Source: Paracoccus liaowanqingii (GTDB lineage Bacteria > Pseudomonadota > Alphaproteobacteria > Rhodobacterales > Rhodobacteraceae). Taken from it: a DNA stretch of 64,000 nucleotides. The stretch is taken from the NCBI RefSeq assembly GCF_004683865.2, contig NZ_CP038439.1:2420001-2484000 (forward strand), in the 5' to 3' direction. The notes under the pieces were generated by a model, which was given only the letters and a program-made list of their open reading frames with translations, did not search any database and was not told where the DNA came from. Shown here piece after piece: positions 34,421 through 44,226 of the stretch (the first letter of the stretch is position 1; each line of letters begins with the position of its first letter). Made by a program: the position numbers and the translations under genes.

Positions 34421-35101
34421 TCAGCGGACCGCCGGGGCGGCCAGCGGAGAGATGACGCGCGATTCGCCCACGACGGCGCCGGTCACGGGCGGCGCGCTGA
34501 CGCTGCCGCTCATCAGGGGGCCAAGCGCCTCCTCGGCCTCGCCCAGCACGCAGTTGCGCAGCATGATGTCCAGCACCGTGGCCGTTCCCGGCAGCAGCCG
34601 CTGCGACGAGGTGATGCGGCGGATGCCCAGCACACAGATCGTGCTGTCCCCGAACCGCTGCTCGGTCCAGAAATAGGGGCCGACATCGTCCTCGGCCGAG
34701 ATCAGGTCGCCCGAGGTGACCGCCTCGAAGGGCGCCGGGGCGCCGCCGATCCGGGACATGAAGTCCTCGTAGCCGAATCGCCCGGGCCGGCCGCTGAGGC
34801 TCTGGGCGCGCATGACGACGACATTGTCGCCCGGCACGCCGGTCTGGTTGGCCAAGGCCACCCGCTGCTGGGATTCGCCGCGCAGGCCGCGCTGCATGAC
34901 CAGCACGATTCCCGGGGCGTTGATCCAGCTCTGCGTGGGCGCGACCTGGGTGAAGGGCGTGCGTTCCTGCAGCTGCGCGGGCGTGGTCAGCAGGCTGGCC
35001 GGCCCCTCGGTGCAGGCGGACAGCGCCAGCCCGGCCAGCAGCAGAGGAATTGCGCGCACCCGCCGCCATCCGGCGCCGACACGGCCACGAGCCTTGGACA
35101 T
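34421..35101 (-). CDS. bcsN: Cellulose biosynthesis lipoprotein BcsN
   Basis: A 226-residue predicted lipoprotein (lipobox LSAC near residue 30) of the BcsN family, characteristic of the alphaproteobacterial (type III) cellulose operons. Family-like stretches are NNVVVMRAQSLSGRPGR-type (here DNVVVMRAQSLSG), YFWTEQRFGDSTICVLGIRR and LRNCVLGEAEEAL. Its role is not established; as first gene of the operon it may help assembly at the envelope. The gap to bcsA is 37 bp. A 218-bp divergent region separates it from modA. Confidence 0.8.
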   Translation of the reverse strand: MSKARGRVGAGWRRVRAIPLLLAGLALSACTEGPASLLTTPAQLQERTPFTQVAPTQSWINAPGIVLVMQRGLRGESQQRVALANQTGVPGDNVVVMRAQSLSGRPGRFGYEDFMSRIGGAPAPFEAVTSGDLISAEDDVGPYFWTEQRFGDSTICVLGIRRITSSQRLLPGTATVLDIMLRNCVLGEAEEALGPLMSGSVSAPPVTGAVVGESRVISPLAAPAVR

Positions 35102-35232
35102 TCCACCACCCCTGCAGGTTGTTGAATGAACAGTCTAGCGCAGTTCCGTCAACTTTCGGAAGAGCCGCCGGCATATCGCACACGTCAAATGCGTGCCTGT
35201 GGCATTCGGATCATCCTTCGCCACGAAAACAG

Positions 35233-35258
35233 GCGATATATCCGGCGGGAGATAACGC
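35233..35258. promoter_or_regulatory. candidate Mo-box upstream of modABC
   Basis: GCGATATAT, 8 bases, AGATAACGC: an imperfect palindrome (7 of 9 pairs) that resembles ModE/MopA-type Mo-boxes (CGnTATATA-N6-TATATnACG). It is 62 bp before modA, in the right place to shut the transporter off when molybdate is plentiful. No ModE gene is in the window. Confidence 0.5.
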
Positions 35259-35319
35259 TTGAAGAGACCGCCCCGCCCGTCCGATAACCGTCCCGTGCCG
35301 CAGCCGGAGACCGACGGAC

Positions 35320-36105
35320 ATGACCCCCACCCGACGCCGCCTTCTGCTGGCCGCAGCGCTGGCCTGCCTCGTCCCGCCCCGCCTTGCCGCCGCGCAGCAG
35401 ACCGCGCCGGTCGTGGCGGCGGCCTCGGACCTGCAATTCGCCTTGACCGAAATCGCGGCGGCCTTCACCCGCGACACGGGGCAGTCGGTGCGGCTGTCCT
35501 TCGGCTCGACGGGCAATTTCGCCCGGCAGATCCGGGCGGGGGCGCCGTTCGAGCTGTTCCTGGCCGCCGACGAGAGTTTCGTGGCCGATCTTGATACCGA
35601 GGGGCTGACCGAGGATGCGGGCGATCTGTACGCCCTGGGCCGCATCGTGCTGATCGCGCCGAAAGGCTCGGCCCTGACCCCCGATCCGCGCATGGACGAT
35701 CTGGCGCGGATGCTGGCCGAGGGGCGGATCACCCGCTTTGCCATCGCCAATCCCGACCACGCCCCCTACGGCCTGCGCGCGCGGGAGGCGCTGATGGCGC
35801 GCGGCCTCTGGGACGACATCCGCCCCGCGCTGGTCCTGGGCGAGAATGTCAGCCAGGCCGCGCAATTCGCGCTGTCGGGCGATGCCGCGGGCGGGATCAT
35901 CGCCCTCTCGCTGGCGCTGGCGCCCGAACTGGCTGAACGCGGAGAGTTCGCGCTGATCCCGCAGGACCTGCACGCCCCCCTGCGCCAGCGCATGGTGCTG
36001 CTGAAGGATGCGGGCGAGGTTGCGCGGGCCTTCCATGCCTATCTGCAGGGCGCCGAGGCCCGCACGGTCATGACCCGCCACGGGTTCGAATTGCCGGAGG
36101 GCTAG
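35320..36105 (+). CDS. modA: Molybdate-binding protein ModA
   Basis: A 261-residue periplasmic binding protein for molybdate or tungstate. The signal peptide has a twin-arginine-like TRRRLLLAAAL start and ends at AAAQ. Binding-site features are VAAASDLQFALTEI, FGSTGNFARQIRAGAPFELFLAADE, NPDHAPYGLRAREAL and GENVSQAAQFALSGDA. modB follows after 3 bp. The upstream gap holds a Mo-box-like palindrome. Confidence 0.93.
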   Translation: MTPTRRRLLLAAALACLVPPRLAAAQQTAPVVAAASDLQFALTEIAAAFTRDTGQSVRLSFGSTGNFARQIRAGAPFELFLAADESFVADLDTEGLTEDAGDLYALGRIVLIAPKGSALTPDPRMDDLARMLAEGRITRFAIANPDHAPYGLRAREALMARGLWDDIRPALVLGENVSQAAQFALSGDAAGGIIALSLALAPELAERGEFALIPQDLHAPLRQRMVLLKDAGEVARAFHAYLQGAEARTVMTRHGFELPEG

Positions 36106-36108
36106 GCC

Positions 36109-36776
36109 GTGGACTGGACCGCCCTCGCCCTGTCGCTGCGCCTGGCGGGATGGACCGTGGCGATCCTGCTGCCGGTCTCGATCCTGGCCGGACGGGCGCT
36201 GGCCTATCGCCGCTTTCGCGGCAAGCGGCTGGTCGAGGCGCTGATCATGCTGCCCCTGGTGCTGCCGCCCACGGTCTTCGGCTTCTACCTGCTGACGGCC
36301 TTCGGGGGGGCCTCGCCCCTCGGGCAGCTGTGGACGCAGGTCTTCGGCGGGCAGCTGGTCTTCAGCTTTCCGGGGCTGGTGCTGGCCTCGGTCATCTTCA
36401 ACCTGCCCTTTGCCATCCAGCCCGCGCAGCGCGGGTTCGAGGCCGTCGCCGTCGATCTGCGCGAGGCCGCCGCCTGCTGCGGCATGTCCCCCCTGCGGCG
36501 GCTGTGGCGGATCGAGCTGCCCTTGGCCTGGCCGGGCGTGCTGACCGCGTTGGTGCTGACCTTCGCCCATACGCTTGGCGAGTTCGGCATCGTGCTGATG
36601 GTCGGCGGGTCCATCCCCGGCGAGACGAAGACCGTCGCCATCGCCATCTATGACAGCGTGCAGGGCTTCGACGACCGCGGCGCCGCGATCATGTCGGCGG
36701 TGCTGGTGGGGATCTCGCTGGCGGCGATCATGGCGACGACGTGGCTCTCGGCCCGCATCGGGCGGAGGCTGGGCTG

Positions 36777-36777
<1 letters not shown>
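36109..36777 (+). CDS. modB: Molybdate ABC transporter permease ModB
   Basis: A 222-residue permease with five predicted membrane helices. The conserved LPLVLPPTVFGFYLL and the coupling loop DLREAAACCGMSPLRRLWRIELPLAWPG-type region (AAACCG, then RIELPLAWP) identify ModB, as does GEFGIVLMVGGSIPGETKT. The start is GTG at 36109, the first in-frame start after modA. Its stop overlaps the modC ATG by 1 bp. Confidence 0.93.
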
Positions 36778-37870
<1,093 letters not shown>

Positions 37871-37873
37871 GGA

Positions 37874-39205
37874 TCAGACCGTGTCCAGATACAGCTCGAC
37901 CGTCTCCTCGTCGGACAGTTCCGCCATGTAATGCAGCTCCTGCCGCTTGGTCATCAGGTAGTTGTCGACCAGATGGGCGGGCAGGATGCGGCGGATGTCG
38001 GGGCATTGATCGAACGCCTCGATCGCCGCACCCCAATCGCCGGGAAGCTGGTCCAACTGCTTGTCATAGGCGTTGCCCTTGAAGGGCTCGGGCGCCTCCA
38101 GCCCCTCCTCGATCCCGATCAGGGCGGCGCCCAGGATCGCGGCGATGGTCAGGTAGGGGTTCACGTCGCCCCCTGCCACGCGATGCTCGATCCGCCGCGC
38201 CTTGGGGTTCGAGGACGGGATGCGGATCGCCGCCGTCCGGTTCTCATAGGCCCACCCGATGCCGGTCGGCGCATGGGCATTCGGCACCAACCGGTCATAG
38301 CTGTTCTCGTGCGGGGCAAACAGCAGCGTCGATCCGGGCATGGCGCGCAGACAGCCCGCCACGGCCTGGCGCAGGGCCTGCGTGCCCTCTTCCCCGCCAT
38401 TGTCGAAGATGTTCACCCCATCCTTGTCGAGGATCGAGAAATGCATGTGCATCCCGTTGCCCGCGAAGACCTCGTAGGGCTTGGCCATGAAGCTGGCGGC
38501 AAAGCCGTAGGACCGCGCGATGCCCTTGACCAGCATCTTGAACAGCCAGGTATCGTCGGCGGCCTTCAAGGGATCGGCCTGGTGCATCAGGTTGATCTCG
38601 AACTGGCCCGGCCCCGCCTCGGAAATGGCGGTGTCGGCGGGAATGTCCATCGTCTCGCAGGCGTCATAGAGCGCGGTGAAGAACTGATCGAACGCGTCCA
38701 GCGCGCGCAGCGACAGGACCTCGCCCCCGGTGCGGCGCTTGCCGGACCGAGGGCTGGGGGGCACGCGCAGGGTCTTGCCGCTGTCGTCGATCAGGAAGAA
38801 CTCCAGTTCCGTGGCCACCACCGGCGTCAGCCCGGCGGCGACATAGCGTTCGGCCACCCGCGCCAGCGCCTGACGCGGATCGCCGTCATAGGGGGTGCCG
38901 TCGGGATGGAACATCCACAGGGGCAACAGGCCCGTGGGCGCGTCCAGCCAGGGCATGGGCAGGAACCCGCGTTCGGTGGGCAGCAGCAGCCCGTCGGGGT
39001 CGCCGGATTCGAAGACCAGCGGGCTGTCCTCCACATCCTCGCCCCAGATGTCGAGGTTGAGGACGGAATAGGGAAACTTGGTCCCCTCCTCCAGCAGCTT
39101 GCCGGCATAGCGCGCGGGCATGCGCTTGCCCCGCGCGACGCCGTTCAGGTCGGCGGCCGCCATGCGGATCGTCTTGACCTCGGGATGTTCGCGCAGCCAT
39201 TCCAT
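37874..39205 (-). CDS. Glutamine synthetase family protein, gamma-glutamyl-amine type
   Basis: A 443-residue enzyme of the glutamine synthetase fold. Metal and ATP motifs are visible: ELEFFLID, EAGPGQFEINLM, NGMHMHFS and ENRTAAIRIPSSNP. It is shorter than GlnA type I and lacks the adenylylation tyrosine region, and the N-terminal DLNGVARGKRMPA is that of PuuA/GlnT-like enzymes, which join glutamate to amines such as putrescine. It is the last gene of an operon with a polar amino-acid ABC transporter (6-bp gap to the permease), so it probably processes the imported compound. The actual amine is unknown. Confidence 0.85.
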   Translation of the reverse strand: MEWLREHPEVKTIRMAAADLNGVARGKRMPARYAGKLLEEGTKFPYSVLNLDIWGEDVEDSPLVFESGDPDGLLLPTERGFLPMPWLDAPTGLLPLWMFHPDGTPYDGDPRQALARVAERYVAAGLTPVVATELEFFLIDDSGKTLRVPPSPRSGKRRTGGEVLSLRALDAFDQFFTALYDACETMDIPADTAISEAGPGQFEINLMHQADPLKAADDTWLFKMLVKGIARSYGFAASFMAKPYEVFAGNGMHMHFSILDKDGVNIFDNGGEEGTQALRQAVAGCLRAMPGSTLLFAPHENSYDRLVPNAHAPTGIGWAYENRTAAIRIPSSNPKARRIEHRVAGGDVNPYLTIAAILGAALIGIEEGLEAPEPFKGNAYDKQLDQLPGDWGAAIEAFDQCPDIRRILPAHLVDNYLMTKRQELHYMAELSDEETVELYLDTV

Positions 39206-39211
39206 ATCGGT

Positions 39212-40036
39212 TCATCTCATCAACAAGGGGCGGTATCGGATGCGGCGGGCCGCGCCCGGAAGGTGGCGGTTCAGCCGCCGGTTCACCCTGCCGAAGATCC
39301 AGATCAAAGCCAAGGTCGCGGCGACAAAATAAGCCGCCGCAATGGGATAGGCGACGAAGGGATTGAAGGTCCGGTCGGCGAAATAGCTGGCATAGTACAG
39401 TGCGTCGCCCTTCTGCTGGAAGGCCGGAAAGCCCGAGAAATAGACCAGCGTCGTGGCGTGGAACAGGAAGATCGCCTCGTTGGTATAGCTGGGCCAGGCC
39501 AGCCGCAGCATGGTGGGCCAGATCACCCGGCGAAAGCGCTTCCAGCCGGTCAGGCCATAGGCGTCTGCCGCCTCGACCTCGCCGCGCGGCACGGTCATCA
39601 GCGCGCCGTGAAAGATCTGCGCGCTGTAGGCGGCGGTGTTCAGGATAAGGACGATCAGCGCCCCCGCCCAGGCCCGCGTCAGCCAGCTGGTCTGGACGGT
39701 CATCCCCAAGATGTCGAGGCCCGCGCGCGGCAGCAGGACCAGCATCTCGTAGGCGATGAAGAACTGGATGAACAGCGGGCTGCCCCGGAAGACGAAGATG
39801 AAGGCATCCGCAGGCTTGCGCAGCCAGGGGTTGGGGCTGGTCTTGGCCAGGGCCAGCGCGGTGGCGATGAAGAAGCCCACCGACAGCGCGATGATGGCGA
39901 AATAGAGGTTCCAGATCAGTCCCGAGCCGATCAGCGTCGCCTGCTGGCACAGGGTATAGTCGGCGCGCGGCAGAAGGCGTTCGCCGATGCCGAGCGACCG
40001 CAGCCCGTAATCCATGATCGTCTGGACGCAGCTCAT
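39212..40036 (-). CDS. Polar amino-acid/opine ABC transporter permease (HisM type)
   Basis: A 274-residue permease with five membrane helices. The His/Glu/Gln/Arg/opine family region is FIFVFRGSPLFIQFFIAYE, and the coupling loop is EVEAADAYGLTGWKRFRRVIWP. It is translated from an ATG that overlaps the stop of the other permease by 4 bp, so the two form a heterodimer. The C-terminal tail is basic (RRLNRHLPGAARRIR). Confidence 0.9.
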   Translation of the reverse strand: MSCVQTIMDYGLRSLGIGERLLPRADYTLCQQATLIGSGLIWNLYFAIIALSVGFFIATALALAKTSPNPWLRKPADAFIFVFRGSPLFIQFFIAYEMLVLLPRAGLDILGMTVQTSWLTRAWAGALIVLILNTAAYSAQIFHGALMTVPRGEVEAADAYGLTGWKRFRRVIWPTMLRLAWPSYTNEAIFLFHATTLVYFSGFPAFQQKGDALYYASYFADRTFNPFVAYPIAAAYFVAATLALIWIFGRVNRRLNRHLPGAARRIRYRPLLMR

Positions 40037-40914
40037 GCGGGCACCGCCGCGCGTCCGGCGTCACCGCCCATGGTCGCCTGTCCCCGCGACAGCCGCCGCG
40101 TCACCCGGTCCAGCACCCGGCCCGAGATCCAGGTCATCCCCAGATAGAAGACCAGGATCCCCAGGAAATAGTACAGCCGCCAGTCGGGATGCGGATAGCT
40201 GAAGGCGCTGGTCTTGGACCCGCCCAGCTCGCGCGCCCAATAGACGATATCCTCGACCCCCAGCAGGAACAGCAGGGGCGTGGCCTTGATCAGGATCATC
40301 CACAGGTTCGACAGGCCCGGCAGGGCATAGGTCCACATCTGCGGAATCAGGACGCGCCGGTTCACCTGCCGGGACGACATGCCATAGGCCTCGGCCGTCT
40401 CCAGCTGCGCGCGCGGCACGGCGTTCATGGCGCCAGACAGCACGTTCGCGGCGAAGGCGCCGAAGACGACCGAGAAGGCGATGACCGCCAAAAACAGCCC
40501 ATAGGCGTCATGCACCCAGGGGGCGGCGGTGTTCAGCGGCAGCTTGGCCGCCGCGCAGACGACGAAATCGTTGCCTTGGCGGACCGGGGCGTCGGTCTCG
40601 CACAGGACCTGATGGCGCAGCCATTCGAAGCCCTGGTCCAGCGCGATCGGCACGAACAGGAAGAAGATGATGTCCGGGATCCCGCGCACCATCGAGGTGT
40701 AAAGCCCCCCGAACCAGCGCAGCGGCGCGATCCGCGACCGACTGGCCATGGCGCCGCCGAAGCCGAACAGCAGCGCGATGGGCGCCGTCACGGCCAGCAG
40801 CAGCAGCACGGTCCCGAAGCTGGCATAGAACAGCAGATGCGTGCCCGAGGTCAGGTAGCACGACAGCCAGGCAAGCCCTTCAAGCAGGGATGGATCGGCG
40901 CAATATGCGAACAT
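40033..40914 (-). CDS. Polar amino-acid/opine ABC transporter permease (HisQ type)
   Basis: A 293-residue permease. Between the RGIPDIIFFLFVPIALDQ region and the coupling loop (QLETAEAYGMSSRQVNRRVLIPQM) is an insert with two cysteines (VLCETDAPVRQGNDFVVCAAAK, split by the motif) that may form a periplasmic disulfide loop; such an insert is common in arginine/ornithine/opine type HisQ proteins. It lies 53 bp downstream of the binding-protein gene. Confidence 0.9.
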   Translation of the reverse strand: MFAYCADPSLLEGLAWLSCYLTSGTHLLFYASFGTVLLLLAVTAPIALLFGFGGAMASRSRIAPLRWFGGLYTSMVRGIPDIIFFLFVPIALDQGFEWLRHQVLCETDAPVRQGNDFVVCAAAKLPLNTAAPWVHDAYGLFLAVIAFSVVFGAFAANVLSGAMNAVPRAQLETAEAYGMSSRQVNRRVLIPQMWTYALPGLSNLWMILIKATPLLFLLGVEDIVYWARELGGSKTSAFSYPHPDWRLYYFLGILVFYLGMTWISGRVLDRVTRRLSRGQATMGGDAGRAAVPA

Positions 40915-40967
40915 GGAAGGCCCCGCGAGGGCCGCCGCGGGACAAGGGCCCGCGGCGGCGGGTCAGA

Positions 40968-41714
40968 TCATTCGAAGACCAGCGCGTCCTCGCCGAACCA
41001 CTTGAGGATCAGCTCGTTCAGGCTGCCGTCTTCCTTCATCGCGGTGATCTGCGCGTCGAAGGTCTCCAGCAGTTCGGTGTCGGACTGGCGCAGGCCCATG
41101 CCGATGCCCTCGCCCAGCACGACCTGATCCATGCCCTCGACCCAGACCAGCTCTCCGCCGGATTCCTCGACGATGGGGGCCAGGAAATCGCGGTCGGCCA
41201 GCACGGCATCAGCCTCGCCGTTGCGGACGGCGGCGATGGTCTGGTCGGGATTGGGGAATTCCAGCAGCACGGCGCCAGTCTCGGCCACATGGCCCGACTG
41301 GATGGTCGAGGTCTGCGCGGCGATGATGGCGCTTTCGACATCCACATCCGCCGACAGGGCCGCATAGGCCGAGGGCGTCGCGGGCGTATAGGGCTGGGTG
41401 AAGGCGATGACCGCCTGCCGTTCCTCGTTGATGTTCATGCCTGCCATGATCGTGTCATAGTTCGACGACACTAGGTTCGGGATGATCGAATCCCAGTCGT
41501 TGCGCACCCAGGTGCAGTCCAGCCCGGCGCGCTCGCACAGCGCATTGCCCAGCTCGATCTCGAAGCCGGTGACCTCGCCGGTGGCGTCGTCGATGAAGTT
41601 GTAGGGGGCATAGGCGCCCTCGGTCCCCATGCGGACGGTCTGGGCCAGGGACGACACGGGCGCCAGACCGGCGGTCAGGGCCAGGGCGGTGGCGGCAAGG
41701 GTCAGCGATTTCAT
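40968..41714 (-). CDS. Polar amino-acid/opine ABC transporter binding protein
   Basis: A 248-residue periplasmic binding protein of family 3. A signal peptide ends at SSLAQ, and the mature part begins TVRMGTEGAYAPYNFID. Ligand-pocket features are GFEIELGNALCERAGLDCTW, NYDTIMAGMNINEER, and the C-terminal lobe LNELILKWFGED. The cysteine pair in the first lobe is common in HisJ/ArgT/NocT types. Of two start codons, 41714 sits 9 bases from AGGAG and 41720 only 3, so I prefer 41714. The substrate is likely a basic amino acid, opine or related amine. Confidence 0.9.
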   Translation of the reverse strand: MKSLTLAATALALTAGLAPVSSLAQTVRMGTEGAYAPYNFIDDATGEVTGFEIELGNALCERAGLDCTWVRNDWDSIIPNLVSSNYDTIMAGMNINEERQAVIAFTQPYTPATPSAYAALSADVDVESAIIAAQTSTIQSGHVAETGAVLLEFPNPDQTIAAVRNGEADAVLADRDFLAPIVEESGGELVWVEGMDQVVLGEGIGMGLRQSDTELLETFDAQITAMKEDGSLNELILKWFGEDALVFE

Positions 41715-41739
41715 GAACATAGTCTCCTGTTGGGGTCTT

Positions 41740-42537
41740 TTATTGGGCCATCGAGGCGGACAGGAACTGGCGCAGACGGTCGGTCTGCGGGTTCCCGAAC
41801 AGCCGGTCCGGCGGGCCTTCTTCGCAGACCACGCCCTGATGCAGGAAGACGACGTGGTCGCTGACATCGGCGGCCAGCCGCATGTCATGGGTGACGAGGA
41901 TCATCGTGCGGCTTTCGCCCGCCAGATCCTTGATGACGCGCACGACCTCCTGCTGCAGTTCGGGGTCCAGCGCGCTGGTGGGTTCGTCGAACAGAAGCGC
42001 CTTGGGTTCCATGCACAGCGCCCGCGCGATGGCGGCGCGCTGCTGCTGGCCGCCCGACAGCATCGCGGGCCAGGCGTCCGCCTTGTCGCCGATGCCGACC
42101 TTGGCCAGCAGGTCGCGGGCGCGGGCCTCGACCACCGCACGATCCTCACCCAGCACGGTCACCGGGGCCTCCATCACGTTCTGCAGGATCGTCATGTGGG
42201 CCCACAGGTTGAACTGCTGGAAGACCATCGCCAGGTTGGTGCGAAACCGCGTGACCTGCGCGCGGTCGGCGGGCACGCGGGCCTGGCCCCGGCCCTTCCA
42301 GCGCACCGGCTCGCCCTCGAACAGGATCTCGCCGTCCTGGCTGTTTTCCAGAAGGTTGCAGCAACGCAGCAGCGTCGACTTGCCCGAGCCCGAGGATCCG
42401 ATCAGGCTGATCACATGGCCGCGCGGCGCCGTCATGGACACGCCCTTCAGCACATCCAGCTGGCCATATGACTTGTGCAGCCCCGAAATCGTGATGACCG
42501 GGGCGGCGGCGTCGGGGGAAGGGATCTGGTTCGTCAT
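41740..42537 (-). CDS. Polar amino-acid/opine ABC transporter ATPase (HisP type)
   Basis: A 265-residue ATPase, first in the five-gene operon. Walker A is GSSGSGKST, the Q-loop is VFQQFNLWAHMT, the signature is [15 protein letters not shown], Walker B is LLFDEPTSALD, and the switch is VTHDMRLA. FEGEPVRWKGRGQARVPADR is an insert of the HisP/OccP branch. The gene is preceded by a 93-bp gap with no clear promoter to my eye. It is followed after 25 bp by its binding protein. Confidence 0.92.
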   Translation of the reverse strand: MTNQIPSPDAAAPVITISGLHKSYGQLDVLKGVSMTAPRGHVISLIGSSGSGKSTLLRCCNLLENSQDGEILFEGEPVRWKGRGQARVPADRAQVTRFRTNLAMVFQQFNLWAHMTILQNVMEAPVTVLGEDRAVVEARARDLLAKVGIGDKADAWPAMLSGGQQQRAAIARALCMEPKALLFDEPTSALDPELQQEVVRVIKDLAGESRTMILVTHDMRLAADVSDHVVFLHQGVVCEEGPPDRLFGNPQTDRLRQFLSASMAQ

Positions 42538-42630
42538 CCGCGCATTGGGCGTGAAATGGCCCCGCTTTGCAACGGGTTCAGTGGGGCAACCCGGCGATAA
42601 GCGCAGGTTGCCGCGGCGTCAGGTGAAAGC

Positions 42631-42870
42631 TTACGCAATCTCGATCGAATATTTCTCGATCACGGTGTTGGCCAGCAGGCCCTTGCACATCGCCTCGACC
42701 TCGGCGCGGGCCGCGTCCGCATCGGTGGCGGTCAGGTCCAGCTCGATCAGCTTGCCCTGGCGCACGCCCGAGACGTCCTTGTGGCCCAGGCCCCCCAGGG
42801 CATGGCGGATCGCCTCGCCCTGGGGGTCGAGGACGCCGTCCTTCAGCATGATGGTGACACGTGCCTTCAT
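42631..42870 (-). CDS. purS: Phosphoribosylformylglycinamidine synthase subunit PurS
   Basis: A 79-residue small subunit of the PurSQL enzyme (fourth step of purine synthesis), bridging PurQ and PurL. The ferredoxin-like fold is clear in MKARVTIMLKDGVLDPQGEAI and the GKLIELDL strand, and the length is typical. It follows purC with a 17-bp gap. purQ and purL do not follow; the adjacent downstream region belongs to the ABC transporter operon. Confidence 0.93.
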   Translation of the reverse strand: MKARVTIMLKDGVLDPQGEAIRHALGGLGHKDVSGVRQGKLIELDLTATDADAARAEVEAMCKGLLANTVIEKYSIEIA

Positions 42871-42887
42871 GGCGGCAGTCCTTCTGT

Positions 42888-43649
42888 TCAGTTGATCGCG
42901 GTCGGCTTGAGGCTGGTGGTGTTGGCGGGCATCAGGCCCAGACGGCGCGCGACCTCTGTATAGGCGTCGGTCAGGTTGCCCAAGTCGCGGCGGAAGACGT
43001 CCTTGTCCAGCTTCTGGCCGGTCTTGACGTCCCACAGCCGGCAGCTGTCGGGGCTGATCTCGTCGGCCACGATCAGGCGCATGAAGTCGTTGTCCCAGAC
43101 CCGGCCGATCTCGATCTTGAAGTCGATCAGCTTGATCCCCGCGCCGTAGAAGACCCCCGACAGGAAGTCGTTCACGCGCAGCGCCAGGCTGATGATGTCG
43201 TCCAGATCCTGCTGCGTCGCCCAACCGAAGGCGATCACGTATTCCTCGGACACCATCGGGTCGCCCAGCTCGTCGTTCTTGTAGCTGTACTCGACGATGG
43301 GACGGGGCAGCAGCGTGCCCTCCTCCAGCCCCAGCCGCTTGGACAGCGAGCCTGCGGCGAAGTTGCGCACGATCACCTCCAGCGGGATGATCTCGACCTG
43401 GCGGATCAGCTGCTCGCGCATGTTGATGCGTCGGATGAAGTGGTTGGGGACGCCGATATTCGTCAGCCCGTTCATGAAGAACTCGGACAGGCGGTTGTTC
43501 AGCACGCCCTTGCCTTCGATCGTGGCGCGTTTCTGCGCGTTGAAGGCGGTGGCGTCGTCCTTGAAATACTGGATCAGCGTGCCCGGCTCGGTCCCTTCGT
43601 ACAGGATCTTCGCCTTGCCTTCGTAAACCTTCTTGCGCCGCGGTGCCAT
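42888..43649 (-). CDS. purC: SAICAR synthase PurC
   Basis: A 253-residue phosphoribosylaminoimidazole-succinocarboxamide synthase, joining aspartate to CAIR with ATP. Motifs: [15 protein letters not shown] (ATP loop), [38 protein letters not shown] and [13 protein letters not shown]. The start at 43649 has AAAGGACGG upstream; an upstream in-frame start at 43748 encodes non-homologous residues. It is divergent from the zeta inhibitor gene. Confidence 0.96.
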   Translation of the reverse strand: MAPRRKKVYEGKAKILYEGTEPGTLIQYFKDDATAFNAQKRATIEGKGVLNNRLSEFFMNGLTNIGVPNHFIRRINMREQLIRQVEIIPLEVIVRNFAAGSLSKRLGLEEGTLLPRPIVEYSYKNDELGDPMVSEEYVIAFGWATQQDLDDIISLALRVNDFLSGVFYGAGIKLIDFKIEIGRVWDNDFMRLIVADEISPDSCRLWDVKTGQKLDKDVFRRDLGNLTDAYTEVARRLGLMPANTTSLKPTAIN

Positions 43650-43722
43650 GGGCCCACCGTCCTTTCGCATGTCCCTGAAGATGCGGCTTAGCGCAGAATG
43701 CCACCCGGGGGCAATACGAGGC

Positions 43723-43751
43723 TTGCGACAGCTGCCCCCGAGGGGCATATC
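43723..43751 (+). promoter_or_regulatory. sigma-70 type promoter of the zeta inhibitor gene
   Basis: TTGCGA (43723-43728), 17 bases, CATATC (43746-43751), 28 bp before the start codon. The hexamers and spacing closely match the ssrA promoter nearby (TTGCGG-N17-TATATC). Confidence 0.6.
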
Positions 43752-43779
43752 TGGGACACAAGACAGTCAGGAGTGATCC

Positions 43780-44094
43780 ATGTCCACCTTCAACGATCGC
43801 GAACGCGCCTATGAAAGCAAGTTCGCCCATGATGCCGACCTGCGCTTCAAGGCCGAGGCGCGCCGCAACCGCCTGCTGGGCGAATGGGCGGCCGGCCTGC
43901 TGGGCAAGACCGGCGACGAGGCGCGCAGCTATGCGATGACCGTCGTCAGCGCCGATTTCGACGAGCCCGGCGAAGAGGACGTCTTCCGCAAGGTCGAGGC
44001 CGATCTGGCGGGCCATGCCGACGCCGCGACCATCCGCGCGAAGATGGCGGAACTGACCGGCGAGGCCCGCCGCCAGGTCGCCGACGAAAGCTGA
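43780..44094 (+). CDS. F1-ATPase inhibitor subunit zeta (DUF1476)
   Basis: A 104-residue helical protein. The N-terminus STFNDRERAYESKFAHDADLRFKAEARRN matches in pattern the zeta subunit of Paracoccus denitrificans ATP synthase, whose N-terminal helix plugs the catalytic interface and blocks ATP hydrolysis while allowing synthesis. The C-terminal part (DVFRKVEADLAGH, EARRQVADES) makes the helical bundle. CAGGAG lies 7 bases upstream. A promoter precedes it and a strong terminator follows, so it is a single-gene unit. Confidence 0.9.
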   Translation: MSTFNDRERAYESKFAHDADLRFKAEARRNRLLGEWAAGLLGKTGDEARSYAMTVVSADFDEPGEEDVFRKVEADLAGHADAATIRAKMAELTGEARRQVADES

Positions 44095-44120
44095 CGGCCT
44101 TCGGGTCAGGAACGACGATC

Positions 44121-44146
44121 GGGGGAGCGGAGACGCTCCCCCTTTT
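44121..44146 (+). terminator. Rho-independent terminator of the zeta gene
   Basis: GGGGGAGCG, loop GAGA, CGCTCCCCC, then TTTT: a perfect 9-bp stem 26 bp after the stop codon. Confidence 0.92.
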
Positions 44147-44173
44147 GCGTGCCGCAGGGCAGGCGCGGCCACG

Positions 44174-44200
44174 AAAAAGGGGCAGCCCGAAGGCCGCCCC
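44174..44200 (-). terminator. Rho-independent terminator of the PepSY gene
   Basis: Read on the minus strand: GGGGCGGCC, loop TTCG, GGCTGCCCC, then TTTTT. The stem has one G-T type mismatch. It lies 26 bp past the PepSY stop, back to back with the terminator of the convergent zeta gene. Confidence 0.9.
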
Positions 44201-44226
44201 AAATCGTCGCGATGCTGTGCCCGGCC

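Noticed and set aside
43650..43748. Longer purC starting at 43748
   Set aside because: The extra 33 residues do not resemble PurC and a good ribosome site precedes the ATG at 43649.
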